A DNA stretch of 64,000 bases from Methylopila turkensis (GTDB lineage: Bacteria > Pseudomonadota > Alphaproteobacteria > Rhizobiales > Methylopilaceae), in contig NZ_BSFL01000002.1 of NCBI RefSeq assembly GCF_027922325.1, forward strand, positions 620,001 to 684,000. Reading direction: 5' to 3'. Below the pieces are notes generated by a model. That model saw only the letters and a list, made by a program, of their open reading frames with translations, was not told the DNA's origin and ran no database searches. Made by a program: the position numbers and the translations under genes. The number at the start of each line of letters is the position of its first letter. Position 1 is the stretch's first letter. Below, in pieces: positions 35,944 through 44,553 of this stretch.

Positions 35944-37206
35944 ATGCCCCGCACCGTCCTCGACGTCACACGCCTTCTGACGCGCGCGCACCATCCGGTC
36001 GCGACCGGCGTCGACCGGGTCGAGCTCGCCTACGCCCGCCGCATGCTGGAGCTGCCGCCCCAACGCACGGGCTTCGCCGCGATCACGGGGCGCGTCGCGG
36101 GGCGGCTGCCGCGCGGCCGCGTGGCGGCGCTGGTGGAGGCGCTCGACCGGCGCTGGAGCGAAGGCCGCGGCGACGCCGCATCCGCCCGCAGGCTCGCCGG
36201 GCGACTTGGGGCGGCGACGCCCGCCGCATGGGACGCCGCCTCCGCGCATGACGAAGGCGAGGACGCGACCAGGCTCGCGATCAGCCTGCGGGCGATCGCG
36301 CTCGCCGGCTTCGCCTTCCCGCCCGTCGCGCCCGGCGACACCTACGTCCACGTCTCCCACATCCGCCTCGACCGCACGGCGCCGTTCGAGGCCATCCGCG
36401 CGGCCGGCGCGGACCTGACCGTTCTGGTCCACGACCTGATCCCGATCCGCTTTCCCGAATACGGCCGGGCCGGCGAGGACGCGCGGCACCGCCGGCGCAT
36501 GACGACGGCGCTCGAATTCGCGACCACGCTGATCGCGAATTCGGAGGACACGGCCCGCGATCTCGCCGCCTTCGCGATGGAGACGAAGCGGTTTGCGCCC
36601 CCGATCGTGCCGGCGAGACTTGGCGTCGAGAGCGGCTTTCGGCGCGACGTCGAGCCGCTCGCGGCGACGAAGCCCTATTTCGTCGCGCTCGGCACCATCG
36701 AGCCGCGCAAGAACCACCTGACGCTGCTCCACGTGTGGCGGCGGCTCGCAGAAGAGCTGGGCGAGGCCGCGCCGACGCTGGTGCTGGTCGGCCGCCGCGG
36801 CTGGGAGAACGAGATGGTCGTCGACCTCCTCGAACGGTGCCCGGCTATGCGCGCCCACGTGATCGAGACCAACGACCTGCCGGACACGGCCCTCGTCGCG
36901 CTGCTGCGCGGGGCGCGCGCGCTGTTGTTCCCGAGCTTTTCCGAGGGCTTCGGCCTGCCGCTTGCGGAGGCGCTCGGCCTCGGCGCGCCGGCGGTCGCTT
37001 CCGACCTCCCCGCGTTCCGCGAGGTCGCCGGCGACGCCGCGGACTATCTCGATCCGCTGGACGGGCCGGGCTGGGAGCGCGCTGTGCTCGCGTTCATGCG
37101 CGACCCGTCTCCGCGCCGGGACCAGGCGCTCGCCCGCGCTGCGGCCTACGCTCCGCCGAGCTGGGCCTCGCATTTCGCCAGGGTCGACGCCGCGCTCGGG
37201 CTCTGA
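35944..37206 (+). CDS. Glycosyltransferase, GT-B fold (family 4 type)
   Basis: A 420-residue cytoplasmic glycosyltransferase. The C-terminal donor domain has [85 protein letters not shown] (the EGFGLPxxE motif). The N-terminal domain begins [29 protein letters not shown], a form found in mannosyl/rhamnosyltransferases of exopolysaccharide clusters. ATG 35944 is used. It stands about 700 bases before the capsule-export genes, so it may help build the exported polymer; that link is inference. Confidence 0.87.
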   Translation: MPRTVLDVTRLLTRAHHPVATGVDRVELAYARRMLELPPQRTGFAAITGRVAGRLPRGRVAALVEALDRRWSEGRGDAASARRLAGRLGAATPAAWDAASAHDEGEDATRLAISLRAIALAGFAFPPVAPGDTYVHVSHIRLDRTAPFEAIRAAGADLTVLVHDLIPIRFPEYGRAGEDARHRRRMTTALEFATTLIANSEDTARDLAAFAMETKRFAPPIVPARLGVESGFRRDVEPLAATKPYFVALGTIEPRKNHLTLLHVWRRLAEELGEAAPTLVLVGRRGWENEMVVDLLERCPAMRAHVIETNDLPDTALVALLRGARALLFPSFSEGFGLPLAEALGLGAPAVASDLPAFREVAGDAADYLDPLDGPGWERAVLAFMRDPSPRRDQALARAAAYAPPSWASHFARVDAALGL

Positions 37207-37359
37207 CCCGCGGACGCGGCGGCGGGATGAGACACAGAAGGCACGCCCCGGCACGATCGACGCCCTGTACGCGTTTGCCCCAATGTCGCCGGATTCTCGC
37301 TACCCATACGAGCACTTCTCCAGCCGTCGCAAGGAACGGCTACTGGAGATGATTCGCGG

Positions 37360-37830
37360 ATGCGCCTTCTTCTCGCAGCGGTTTTGACGCTGCCTCTCGC
37401 CGCTTGCGCCTCGATCACCCGAGGGACGACCGACCAGATCACGATCACGACCACGCCGCCGGGCGCCGCCGTGAAGACCTCCATGAGCCATTCCTGCCAG
37501 AGTCCCTGCACGCTGACGGTCGGCCGGAAGGACGAGTTCATCGTCACCGCGTCGATGCCCGGATACAAGGACGCCGCCACGCCGGTGAAGACGCGGCTCG
37601 CCGGCTCAGGCGCGGCGGGCTTCGCCGGCAACGTGCTGGTCGGCGGCGTGATCGGCATGGGCGTGGACGCGGCGACCGGCGCAACGCTCGAGCACTATCC
37701 GAGCCCCGTCGCGCTGGTCCTTGAGCCGCATTCCGTGGCGCCGGCCGCCGCGCCCGCCAAGCCCACGCGGCGGAAGGCCACGACGCCGAAGCCGCTCGCC
37801 TTCAAGCCCGAAGCCGCGCCGGAAGGCTGA
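37360..37830 (+). CDS. PEGA-like outer-membrane or periplasmic lipoprotein
   Basis: A 156-residue lipoprotein with signal LLLAAVLTLPLAAC (modified Cys at residue 16) and a beta-rich domain (DQITITTTPPGAAVKTSMSH...CTLTVGRKDEFIVTASMPGYKD), typical of PEGA-like carbohydrate or peptidoglycan-associated modules. Then come a glycine-rich hydrophobic stretch (NVLVGGVIGMGVDAATGAT) and a basic Pro/Ala tail. Two cysteines in SHSCQSPC may form a disulfide. Similar proteins occur widely in Hyphomicrobiales with no assigned function. It ends before a strong terminator. Confidence 0.75.
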   Translation: MRLLLAAVLTLPLAACASITRGTTDQITITTTPPGAAVKTSMSHSCQSPCTLTVGRKDEFIVTASMPGYKDAATPVKTRLAGSGAAGFAGNVLVGGVIGMGVDAATGATLEHYPSPVALVLEPHSVAPAAAPAKPTRRKATTPKPLAFKPEAAPEG

Positions 37831-37849
37831 CCGCGGCGCCAAACGAAAA

Positions 37850-37882
37850 CGCCGCGCCGGGCTTCGGAAGCCGGGCGCGGCG
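37850..37882. terminator. Bidirectional hairpin terminator
   Basis: CGCCGCGCC at 37850-37858 pairs with GGCGCGGCG at 37874-37882, and the stem continues inward through the GGCTTC/GAAGCC pair. It lies between the convergent lipoprotein and kpsE-like genes. AAAAC precedes it, giving a U-run for the minus-strand transcript, so it probably ends both units. Confidence 0.8.
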
Positions 37883-37907
37883 TGGATTGCCGTCCGAGCG
37901 GACGCGG

Positions 37908-39365
37908 TCAGGCGCTGTGGTCGCGGATGCCGTAGAAGACAAGCACGCCGATCGCCCAGGCGATGGCCGCGCACAGGGCCACCAGAAGGATGCTCTGCAT
38001 CCGCAGAGGATACATCGAGTCTTCCGGCAGGCGCGGCTCCACGAAGGTCGCGAGGTAGCGCGACTGGCGCTCGGCGCGCATGCGGGCGCTTTCGACGGAC
38101 GCCAGCGCCGCCTCATAGGATTTCTGCGCGAAATCCCGCTCGGTCTGAAGTTCCTCGAACTCCGAGAACGATGTCGACAGCAGGGGGCGAACCGTCTCTT
38201 TCTTGGCCTGCGCCTCGAGCGAGCCGATCTTGGCGCGCTCGATCTCGATCCGCCGCTTCAGCGCGTCGATCTTGTTGCGCATGACGCGGACGGTCGGCGC
38301 GTCCTTGCTCAGGAAGGCGGTGGCGGAGGCCATATCGGCCTCCTGCTTCGCGAGGTCCGCCTCAAGCGTCGACACGATGGTGAGCTGGGATTCCGCGCTC
38401 TTCGCCGGGTCCACCGCGCCTTCGCGGTCGCGGAAGTCCTGGATCGCCTTCCGGGCGAACTTGAGCCGGAGTTCGGCGCGCGACAGTTCCTGCTTGCTGT
38501 CGAAGATCGCGTCCTCGCGGGCGCGGGCCGACAGCTTGTTCACGAGCTCTTCGCTCTCGCGCACCGTCTCGCGGGCGATCTTGAGCGCGTCGTCCCGCGT
38601 GAAGGCGCGGACATTGAAGGAGATGATGCCCGAGATCGGCTCGTAATACACATGCGAGACCGAGTTCCAGTACCCCGCAAGATGCTCGGACGTGTCGTCC
38701 GTTCCATAGGGCCGATAGCGCGCCAGGAAGTCGGCGCCCTCGCGCGTGTAGGCGGAGCGCAGGTCGACGGACTTCTGCAGGCTGTCGACGAGCTGCCGGC
38801 TCTCGACGAACTGCGCGACGATGAAGCTGTCCGACGCGGTGGAGGCTGCGGTCGAGAGCCCCGCGAGCTGGCTCAGGCCGCCGGCCATGGCGCCCGCACT
38901 GCTCTCTTCGGCGCCGCGCACCGCGAACTTCGCCTCGGCGATGTACTGCGGCGAGGCGATGAAGCCGTAATAGACGGTCGCGAGCGCCGTCGGCAGTCCG
39001 ATCGCGAGCATCGCCGAGATCTTAAGCAGGCTCTTCTTAGCCTTAGCCGCCACCGGCCGCGCGGCAGGACGCGGAAGCTGCGCCTGGCCCGGCTTCGGCG
39101 CGCCGTTGCGCTGGCGGCGCGGGAGCGCGACGATCTTGCCTGGCGCGTGCTCCGCGGGCGCAGGCGCGGTGGCGGCCGGCGTCACGGCGCCCTGGGAGGC
39201 TGTGGCCGCCCCGACATCGCCTGCAGGTGCGACGCTTGGCGTCGCCGGCGCGACCGCGGCGGTCTGCGCAGGCGCGTTCTCCGCGAGCGATTTCAGTATG
39301 GTGCGGGCGCGAGCCCCGAGCTGTGTGGCCGGCCCACCGGACCGCATAACGTTGGTATCGGTCAT
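37908..39365 (-). CDS. Capsule polysaccharide export inner-membrane protein (KpsE/CtrB-like)
   Basis: A 485-residue polysaccharide co-polymerase type 3. The N-terminus is a long Ala/Pro-rich disordered stretch (about 1-105), then a membrane helix (KISAMLAIGLPTALATVYYGF). A periplasmic domain with YIAEAKFAVRG follows, then a long coiled coil (about 280-430) and a C-terminal membrane helix (SILLVALCAAIAWAIGVLVFYG). KpsE/BexC/CtrB proteins bridge the ABC exporter to the outer-membrane channel. Its ATG overlaps the end of the ATPase gene by 4 bases. The N-terminal extension is longer than in enterobacterial KpsE. Confidence 0.87.
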   Translation of the reverse strand: MTDTNVMRSGGPATQLGARARTILKSLAENAPAQTAAVAPATPSVAPAGDVGAATASQGAVTPAATAPAPAEHAPGKIVALPRRQRNGAPKPGQAQLPRPAARPVAAKAKKSLLKISAMLAIGLPTALATVYYGFIASPQYIAEAKFAVRGAEESSAGAMAGGLSQLAGLSTAASTASDSFIVAQFVESRQLVDSLQKSVDLRSAYTREGADFLARYRPYGTDDTSEHLAGYWNSVSHVYYEPISGIISFNVRAFTRDDALKIARETVRESEELVNKLSARAREDAIFDSKQELSRAELRLKFARKAIQDFRDREGAVDPAKSAESQLTIVSTLEADLAKQEADMASATAFLSKDAPTVRVMRNKIDALKRRIEIERAKIGSLEAQAKKETVRPLLSTSFSEFEELQTERDFAQKSYEAALASVESARMRAERQSRYLATFVEPRLPEDSMYPLRMQSILLVALCAAIAWAIGVLVFYGIRDHSA

Positions 39366-40036
39366 TTACGCTTCGAGCCCTCGTTCTGAGCCGCGGCGAC
39401 GTATGCTTCCGACGCTTCCGCTAACGTATCATAAAAAGTCAATTTTCCGCGATGCAGAACAAGCCCTGCGTCACAATACCCTTCAAGGAACGAAGAGTCA
39501 CTTGTGGCCCAGATGACGGACGCGCGTTCGAAGCGGTCCGCGATCACGCTGTCGATCATGGGTCCCTGATCCGGCGGAGGGGGCGGAAGGTTGTCGTCGA
39601 CGAAGTACCAGTCGAATTGGACCGCGAGCGAGAAGCCGAGCATGAGCCCTCGTTTCTCAAGCGTCGTGTACTTGCGAAACGGCTTAGCCGGCCCGACCCT
39701 GACGCCGCTCAGTTCGGCGGCGATCGCGGCCACCTCTTTGCCGTCGACCTTGAAAAGGTGCTCGAAGAGAAGGCCGTTCTGCAGAATGGTCGCGTTCTTC
39801 TCCATGAAGCTGCCGTAGTTGAACGGCCAGCACCTCAGCCCGGTCGCCCTGACGACGCCCTGATCCGGCTCTTCGAGCCCGGCGAGTATCCGCAGCAGGG
39901 TCGATTTGCCCATTCCGGGCGCGCCGAGCAGCGCGATCTTGCGTCCGCGCGGCAGGACGAGGCTGGCGCCTCCGACCACCACATGGCGCTTGCGGCCGGA
40001 GCCGAACGCCTTCCAGACGTTGCGCAGCTCGATCAT
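39362..40036 (-). CDS. KpsT-like ABC transporter ATP-binding protein with degenerate catalytic motifs
   Basis: A 224-residue nucleotide-binding subunit of a capsule-type exporter. Walker A is intact (GAPGMGKST, 38-46). The signature, normally YSSGMRARLAFG, reads YTTLEKRGLMLGF (123-135). Walker B ends FVDD (145-148) with Asp where the catalytic Glu should be, and is followed by NLPPPPPDQGP in place of the D-loop. The H-loop position reads ATSDS with no His. So ATP could bind, but hydrolysis is doubtful. It is coupled to the KpsE-like gene and 10 bases from the permease gene. It could be a regulatory or sacrificed half-site, or work with another ATPase elsewhere. Confidence 0.85.
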   Translation of the reverse strand: MIELRNVWKAFGSGRKRHVVVGGASLVLPRGRKIALLGAPGMGKSTLLRILAGLEEPDQGVVRATGLRCWPFNYGSFMEKNATILQNGLLFEHLFKVDGKEVAAIAAELSGVRVGPAKPFRKYTTLEKRGLMLGFSLAVQFDWYFVDDNLPPPPPDQGPMIDSVIADRFERASVIWATSDSSFLEGYCDAGLVLHRGKLTFYDTLAEASEAYVAAAQNEGSKRK

Positions 40037-40046
40037 GCGCCCCCGG

Positions 40047-40829
40047 TCAGGCTGCGGGCGCCAGCGCGCGGCGACGGAAGGCTCGTTCGCCCACGAGGCC
40101 GATCAGAAGGCAAATGACCGTGAAGGTGAAGACATATTCGAGGTCGAGGTTTGCGCATTGGTAGCCAGGGTAGAACCCCTCGCGGAACCACTCGATGAAA
40201 TGCACCAGGGGATTCCACGAGATCACCTCGCGCCAGGCCGGCGGTATCCGGTCGAGCACGGTCGCAAATCCCGAGGTGAAGAACATGACCATGAAGACGA
40301 TGGCGCGGAAATGCGCCATGAACGGCGCGACGAATACGATCACCGCGAAGAAGGCGGCGAACGAGAACGTGAACACCGTCAGCGCGAAATAGGTGATGAT
40401 GCAGCTCAGCAGGTCGTTCGGCATGGAATCCATGCCGAAGATGCCGAGCAGCGTCAGGATCACGATCAGCACCACGCCGCCGGTGATCGATTCCATCGCC
40501 CAGATGGCGTAAGTCTGGTCCAGACGGCTGAAGACCGGGAAGGTCTTTCGCGGCGGCTTCATCAGCGGGCCCATCACGGTGGCGGAAGCAGAGCGCCACA
40601 TGCGCGCCAGCGTTACGCCGGTCGCGAAGAACACCTCGTAGCTCGTTCCGATCGGCGGCAGGTTGCTGTGGCTCGCGAAGGCGAACTTCAGCACGAACAC
40701 CCAGGCGAGCGGCTCGATGATCGCCCAGGCGTAGCCCGCGCGCGACCCGGCGTAGCGCGTCCGGAAGCGCTTCAGCATCAGGGTCTTGATCGAGCGGAAC
40801 TGAAGCGCCGCCGAATCTGCGATGCTCAT
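40047..40829 (-). CDS. Capsule polysaccharide ABC exporter permease (KpsM-like)
   Basis: A 260-residue inner-membrane permease of the ABC-2 type with six membrane helices. It begins with a helix ahead of MLKRFRTRYAGSRAGYAWAIIEPLAWV, a start characteristic of KpsM/Wzm polysaccharide exporters; SWNPLVHFIEWFREGFYPGY is the conserved C-terminal loop. It is first in the operon kpsM-kpsT-kpsE. No kpsD, kpsC or kpsS is seen in the window, so the rest of the assembly machinery must be elsewhere. Confidence 0.88.
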   Translation of the reverse strand: MSIADSAALQFRSIKTLMLKRFRTRYAGSRAGYAWAIIEPLAWVFVLKFAFASHSNLPPIGTSYEVFFATGVTLARMWRSASATVMGPLMKPPRKTFPVFSRLDQTYAIWAMESITGGVVLIVILTLLGIFGMDSMPNDLLSCIITYFALTVFTFSFAAFFAVIVFVAPFMAHFRAIVFMVMFFTSGFATVLDRIPPAWREVISWNPLVHFIEWFREGFYPGYQCANLDLEYVFTFTVICLLIGLVGERAFRRRALAPAA

Positions 40830-40946
40830 GGGATGTGACGGCCTGCTCGACAGGTTGGACGGACGCGCGCGAGACGAGGCGCAACCACAACGCCGTGATC
40901 GCGGCGAGATGATGACCCGTCGCTGCGGCGCGTCAACCCCGAACGC

Positions 40947-41333
40947 TCACGCGATGAGCCGCTCGGCGCGCGAGCCGAGGGCGTCCGCCACCGCGGTCCG
41001 GATCTGGGCGAGCGAAAACGGCTTCGTCACCACGTCGTGGATCAGCGCGTCGAGTCCGGCCGCCCGTTCGCGCTGGTCGGCGTAGCCGGTCATGAGCAGG
41101 ATCACCGTTTCCGGGTGGTCGCGCGCGGCGGCGAGCGCGAGCGCGATGCCGTCCATCATCGGCATGCGGATATCGGTCAGCAGCAGGTCGTAGGGCGCCG
41201 GAGCGGCGGCGAGCTTGTCGAGCGCGTCGGCGCCGTCGAACGCCTGCGTCACCTGATGGCCGTCCATCTCGAGCGCGCGCTGCACGAAGCCGCGCACGGC
41301 CTCCTCGTCGTCAGTCAGCAGAATGCGGGCCAT
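40947..41333 (-). CDS. cpdR: Cell-cycle response regulator CpdR
   Basis: A 128-residue single-domain receiver: acidic pair Asp8-Asp9, phosphoacceptor Asp54 in LLLTDIRMPMMDGIALALAAARDHP, Lys in VVTKPFSL. The run MTGYADQRERAAGLDALIHDVV is diagnostic for CpdR, which when unphosphorylated delivers substrates such as CtrA-pathway factors to the ClpXP protease at the cell pole. ATG 41333 follows a GGAGG-like site. It is 10 bases downstream of hpt, and the cpdR/hpt/ftsE arrangement is common in Hyphomicrobiales. Confidence 0.93.
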   Translation of the reverse strand: MARILLTDDEEAVRGFVQRALEMDGHQVTQAFDGADALDKLAAAPAPYDLLLTDIRMPMMDGIALALAAARDHPETVILLMTGYADQRERAAGLDALIHDVVTKPFSLAQIRTAVADALGSRAERLIA

Positions 41334-41343
41334 GAAGCCTCCT

Positions 41344-41886
41344 TCACGTCTGTCCGTCGTCGACCTCGACCACGCCGACGAACGGCAGCTGACGGTACGC
41401 GTGGGCGACGTCCATGCCGTAGCCGACCACGAAGTAGTCCGGGCACTGGAAGCCGACATAGTCGGCGCCGATCGTTACCGCCCGCTTGCCGGGCTTCTCC
41501 AGCAGCACGCAGGTCTCGACGCGGCGCGCGCCCCGCGCCGCCAGGAGGTCCTTGGCGTAGGCCAGCGTCCGTCCGGATTCGAGGATGTCGTCGATCAGCA
41601 GAACGTCGCGTCCCCCGACCTCGCTCTCGATGTCGTGGACGATGCGCACCGTCCCCGAAGACACCGTGCCGTCGAGATAGCTCGACAACGACAGGAATTC
41701 GATTTCAGGCGCGAGCCCCGCCTCGTGCAGCGCGCGGATCAGGTCCGCCGCGAACACGAAGCTGCCCTTGAGCACCACGATCGCGAGGAGACGCTCAGGC
41801 TGGGACGCGGCGATCTCTTCCGCCAGCTCGGCGTTTCGCGCGGCGATCGTCTTGGCGTCGTACAGCACGTTCACGCGGCGGCTCAT
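41344..41886 (-). CDS. hpt: Hypoxanthine phosphoribosyltransferase
   Basis: A 180-residue purine salvage enzyme making IMP/GMP from hypoxanthine/guanine and PRPP. The PRPP-binding motif is DVLLIDDILESGRTLAYAK, an upstream loop has AIVVLKGSFVFAADLIR, and the C-terminus has YVGFQCPDYFVVGYGMD. ATG 41886 is the family start. It lies in a minus-strand unit with the zinc-ribbon gene upstream (17 bases) and cpdR downstream (10 bases). Confidence 0.94.
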   Translation of the reverse strand: MSRRVNVLYDAKTIAARNAELAEEIAASQPERLLAIVVLKGSFVFAADLIRALHEAGLAPEIEFLSLSSYLDGTVSSGTVRIVHDIESEVGGRDVLLIDDILESGRTLAYAKDLLAARGARRVETCVLLEKPGKRAVTIGADYVGFQCPDYFVVGYGMDVAHAYRQLPFVGVVEVDDGQT

Positions 41887-41903
41887 CGTCGGGGTCCCCG
41901 GGA

Positions 41904-42677
41904 TCACTTGGTCTGCAGCAGGTCGCGGCGGGCGAGGAAGCGCACCTGGATGCGCCGGCCTTCCGCCGGAGGCGACGCCAGCCGCGAACGGAACGGAGCC
42001 GCCTCGCCGCCCTTGAGGGACGGCCGGCCGAGCACCGTCGTCCATGCGTAGATTTCCCGGTCGTCGCCGGCAAGCACCGCGAGCCGCAGCCGCGGCGGCT
42101 CGATGGCCTCAGCGGTGACGTTCGACACCAAGCCGGTCACCATCAGCACCGGCACGCCGTCCTCGATCTCCTCGACCGAAGTGAGGGCTGAGATCTCCAA
42201 TCCGCGGACGTTTACGGGAAAGCCCGCGAACGCGAACAGCGAGCCCGTCGCCGGCGCGTGCCGGACCACGTCGGCCCGCGCTGCAAACCCTGCGACGAGG
42301 ACGGCCGACCCAAGCGCCGCGACCACGGCCGCCGGCCGCAGCTTTCGTAAGCGCGAGACGCTCCGCGCCCGGAGCTGAGGCGTCGTCGCCTCGCGCCTCC
42401 GACCCTCCTGTCCCAAAGCGGCCGCGACCGCCGCCGGCTCGGCCTCCTCGGGCGCAGCGTCCAGCGCGTCGATGACGTCATCGTCATCCAGCGCCTGGAT
42501 CGGCGATCGGGCGTCGTCGAAAACCGGCTCCTCGGCCGGGGACCACACGGCGTCCTCGACGTCCGACGCTACGAACCACTCGGTCCGGCAGCGCGCGCAA
42601 CGGACCATGCGCCCGGCGCCGAGAGCTTCGGGGGCGATGCGGTAGGACGAGGCGCAGGCGGGGCAGACGATCAGCAT
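41904..42677 (-). CDS. Zinc-ribbon membrane protein (MJ0042 / DUF3426 family)
   Basis: A 257-residue protein. The N-terminal zinc ribbon (MLIVCPACASSYRI...VRCARCRTEWF, two CxxC pairs) is followed by an acidic low-complexity linker, one membrane helix (PAAVVAALGSAVLVAGFAA) and a C-terminal DUF3426 beta domain (GLEISALTSVEEIEDGVPVLMVTG). ATG 42677 fits the family; it is divergent from ftsE. The family is conserved next to ftsEX in many alphaproteobacteria with unknown function; a link to division is suggested by position only. Confidence 0.85.
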   Translation of the reverse strand: MLIVCPACASSYRIAPEALGAGRMVRCARCRTEWFVASDVEDAVWSPAEEPVFDDARSPIQALDDDDVIDALDAAPEEAEPAAVAAALGQEGRRREATTPQLRARSVSRLRKLRPAAVVAALGSAVLVAGFAARADVVRHAPATGSLFAFAGFPVNVRGLEISALTSVEEIEDGVPVLMVTGLVSNVTAEAIEPPRLRLAVLAGDDREIYAWTTVLGRPSLKGGEAAPFRSRLASPPAEGRRIQVRFLARRDLLQTK

Positions 42678-42843
42678 CGCAGTCTGTATGACGGACGAAG
42701 GACGGGACGCGCAGCGGCGATCGCGCGGCGGGCGGCTCCGGGCGCGCGCCCTCCACGACCACGCCATCTTATCGTTAATGGATCGTTAAAATAATGGGCG
42801 CGACAACGGGGCGATCGCCCAGGCAAGCACGCAACGATCGGAG

Positions 42844-43515
42844 ATGACCGCCGCCATGCTGCGTTTCGAGAATGTCGGCCTGCGCTACGGGCTCGGGCCC
42901 GAGGTGCTGCGGGACCTGACGTTCCAGATCGAACCGAACTCGTTCCAGTTTCTGACCGGGCCGTCCGGCGCGGGCAAGACGACCCTTCTGCGCCTGCTGT
43001 TCCTCGGGCTCAAGCCGACCCGCGGGCTGATCTCGGTGTTCGGGCGCGACATCGTCACGCTGCCGAAGCGCGAGCTGCCTTCCCTCAGACGGCGGATCGG
43101 CGTCGTGTTCCAGGACTTCCGGCTGCTCGATCACCTGACGACCTATGAGAACGTCGCGCTGCCGCTGCGGGTCGCCGGCCGCGACGAGAGCGCGTACCGC
43201 GCGGAGGTGGTGGAGCTGCTCGGCTGGGTCGGGCTCGGCGACAAGCTCGACGCGCTGCCGCCGGTCCTGTCCGGCGGCGAGAAGCAGCGCGCCGCGATCG
43301 CGCGCGCCCTGGTCGCGCGGCCTGAGATGCTGCTCGCGGACGAACCGACGGGCAACGTCGATCCGCAGCTCGCCCGCCGCATCCTGCGGCTGTTCGTGGA
43401 GCTGCACAAATCCGGCACCTCGGTGGTGATCGCCACCCATGACATCGCGCTGATGGACCTTTACGACGCCCGGCGCCTCGTGCTGCATGACGGCCGCCTC
43501 CACGTGTACGAATGA
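42844..43515 (+). CDS. ftsE: Cell division ATP-binding protein FtsE
   Basis: A 223-residue ABC ATPase that with FtsX controls septal murein hydrolases. Walker A GPSGAGKTT, Q-loop VFQDFRLL, signature LSGGEKQRAAIARAL, Walker B MLLADEPTGNVDP and H-loop IATHDIAL are all intact. ATG 42844 or 42856 could start it; GGAG lies close upstream. It overlaps ftsX by 4 bases (43512-43515). Intact motifs here contrast with the KpsT-like ATPase at 39362-40036. Confidence 0.95.
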   Translation: MTAAMLRFENVGLRYGLGPEVLRDLTFQIEPNSFQFLTGPSGAGKTTLLRLLFLGLKPTRGLISVFGRDIVTLPKRELPSLRRRIGVVFQDFRLLDHLTTYENVALPLRVAGRDESAYRAEVVELLGWVGLGDKLDALPPVLSGGEKQRAAIARALVARPEMLLADEPTGNVDPQLARRILRLFVELHKSGTSVVIATHDIALMDLYDARRLVLHDGRLHVYE

Positions 43516-44483
43516 CCGCCAAGCCTTCTCCCAAGCCGCACGGCGCCGCCAAAGACCGCCGCGACGAGGCGCACAAGCCCCGCGCGCGCCGACAGGGCCC
43601 GATCGTCCCGTCCTCCTCGGTCTCCGGCCATACGCTCGTGATCGTCATCGCGATCATGACCTATCTCGCCGCGCTGACCGTCGGCGCCGTCGACCTCGTG
43701 CGCGCGACCGCGGCGGGCTGGGAGGCCGACGTGATGCGCGAGACCACCATCCAGATCCGCCCGGCGGAGGGCCGCGACCTCGACGCTTTGGCGGCGCGCG
43801 CCATCGTTCTCGCGCGGGCCGCGCGGGGCGTCGTCGACGTGCGCCCCTACAGCGACGATGAGACCGCGCGGCTGCTCGAGCCCTGGCTCGGGTCCGGCCT
43901 GTCGTTCGACGACCTTCCGATCCCCCGCCTCGTCGTGCTGCGGCTCTCCGACACCGAGCCTTTCGACCCCTCCGCGCTCCGCTCGGCGCTGGAGAAGGAG
44001 GTGCCGGGCGCCACGCTCGACGATCACAGGCGCTTCCTCGATCGGCTGGTGGCGATGGCCAACACGCTGGTCGGCCTCGGGCTCGGGGTTCTCGCGCTGG
44101 TGCTGACCGCGACGGTGCTGTCGGTGGTGTTCGCCACCCGCGGCGCCATGGCCGGCAACCGCGACATCGTCCAGGTGCTGCATTTCGTGGGCGCCCGCGA
44201 CGGCTACATCGCCGGCCAGTTCCAGCGGCGCTTTCTGCGTCTCGGCCTCAAGGGCGGGCTCGCGGGCGGCGTCGCCGCCGTCGCGACCTTCCTGATCGCG
44301 GAGTTCTCAGCGGATCAGAGCGTCGGCACCGCCGCCGCCGACCAGATCGACGCGCTGTTCGGCAATTTCCAGATCGGCCCGACCGCCTATGCCGGGGTCG
44401 CGGCGATCGTCGCGGTGATCGCAATCCTGACCGCCCTGACCTCCCGCGCGACGGTCTATCGAACCTTGCGCACCTTCGACTGA
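43512..44483 (+). CDS. ftsX: Cell division protein FtsX
   Basis: A 323-residue permease-like partner of FtsE with a long basic cytoplasmic N-terminus (about 35 residues), a first membrane helix (HTLVIVIAIMTYLAALTVGAV), a periplasmic domain of about 120 residues and three further helices. The FtsX hallmark loop is around NRDIVQVLHFVGARDGYIAGQFQRRFL. It recruits or activates cell-wall hydrolases at the septum. Confidence 0.93.
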   Translation: MTAKPSPKPHGAAKDRRDEAHKPRARRQGPIVPSSSVSGHTLVIVIAIMTYLAALTVGAVDLVRATAAGWEADVMRETTIQIRPAEGRDLDALAARAIVLARAARGVVDVRPYSDDETARLLEPWLGSGLSFDDLPIPRLVVLRLSDTEPFDPSALRSALEKEVPGATLDDHRRFLDRLVAMANTLVGLGLGVLALVLTATVLSVVFATRGAMAGNRDIVQVLHFVGARDGYIAGQFQRRFLRLGLKGGLAGGVAAVATFLIAEFSADQSVGTAAADQIDALFGNFQIGPTAYAGVAAIVAVIAILTALTSRATVYRTLRTFD

Positions 44484-44553
44484 TCGCCGACGGGCGCACG
44501 ACCCTTGCGGGACGCCGCGTCCGGACGCATTTTCGTACGGAGACGAATGCGTT

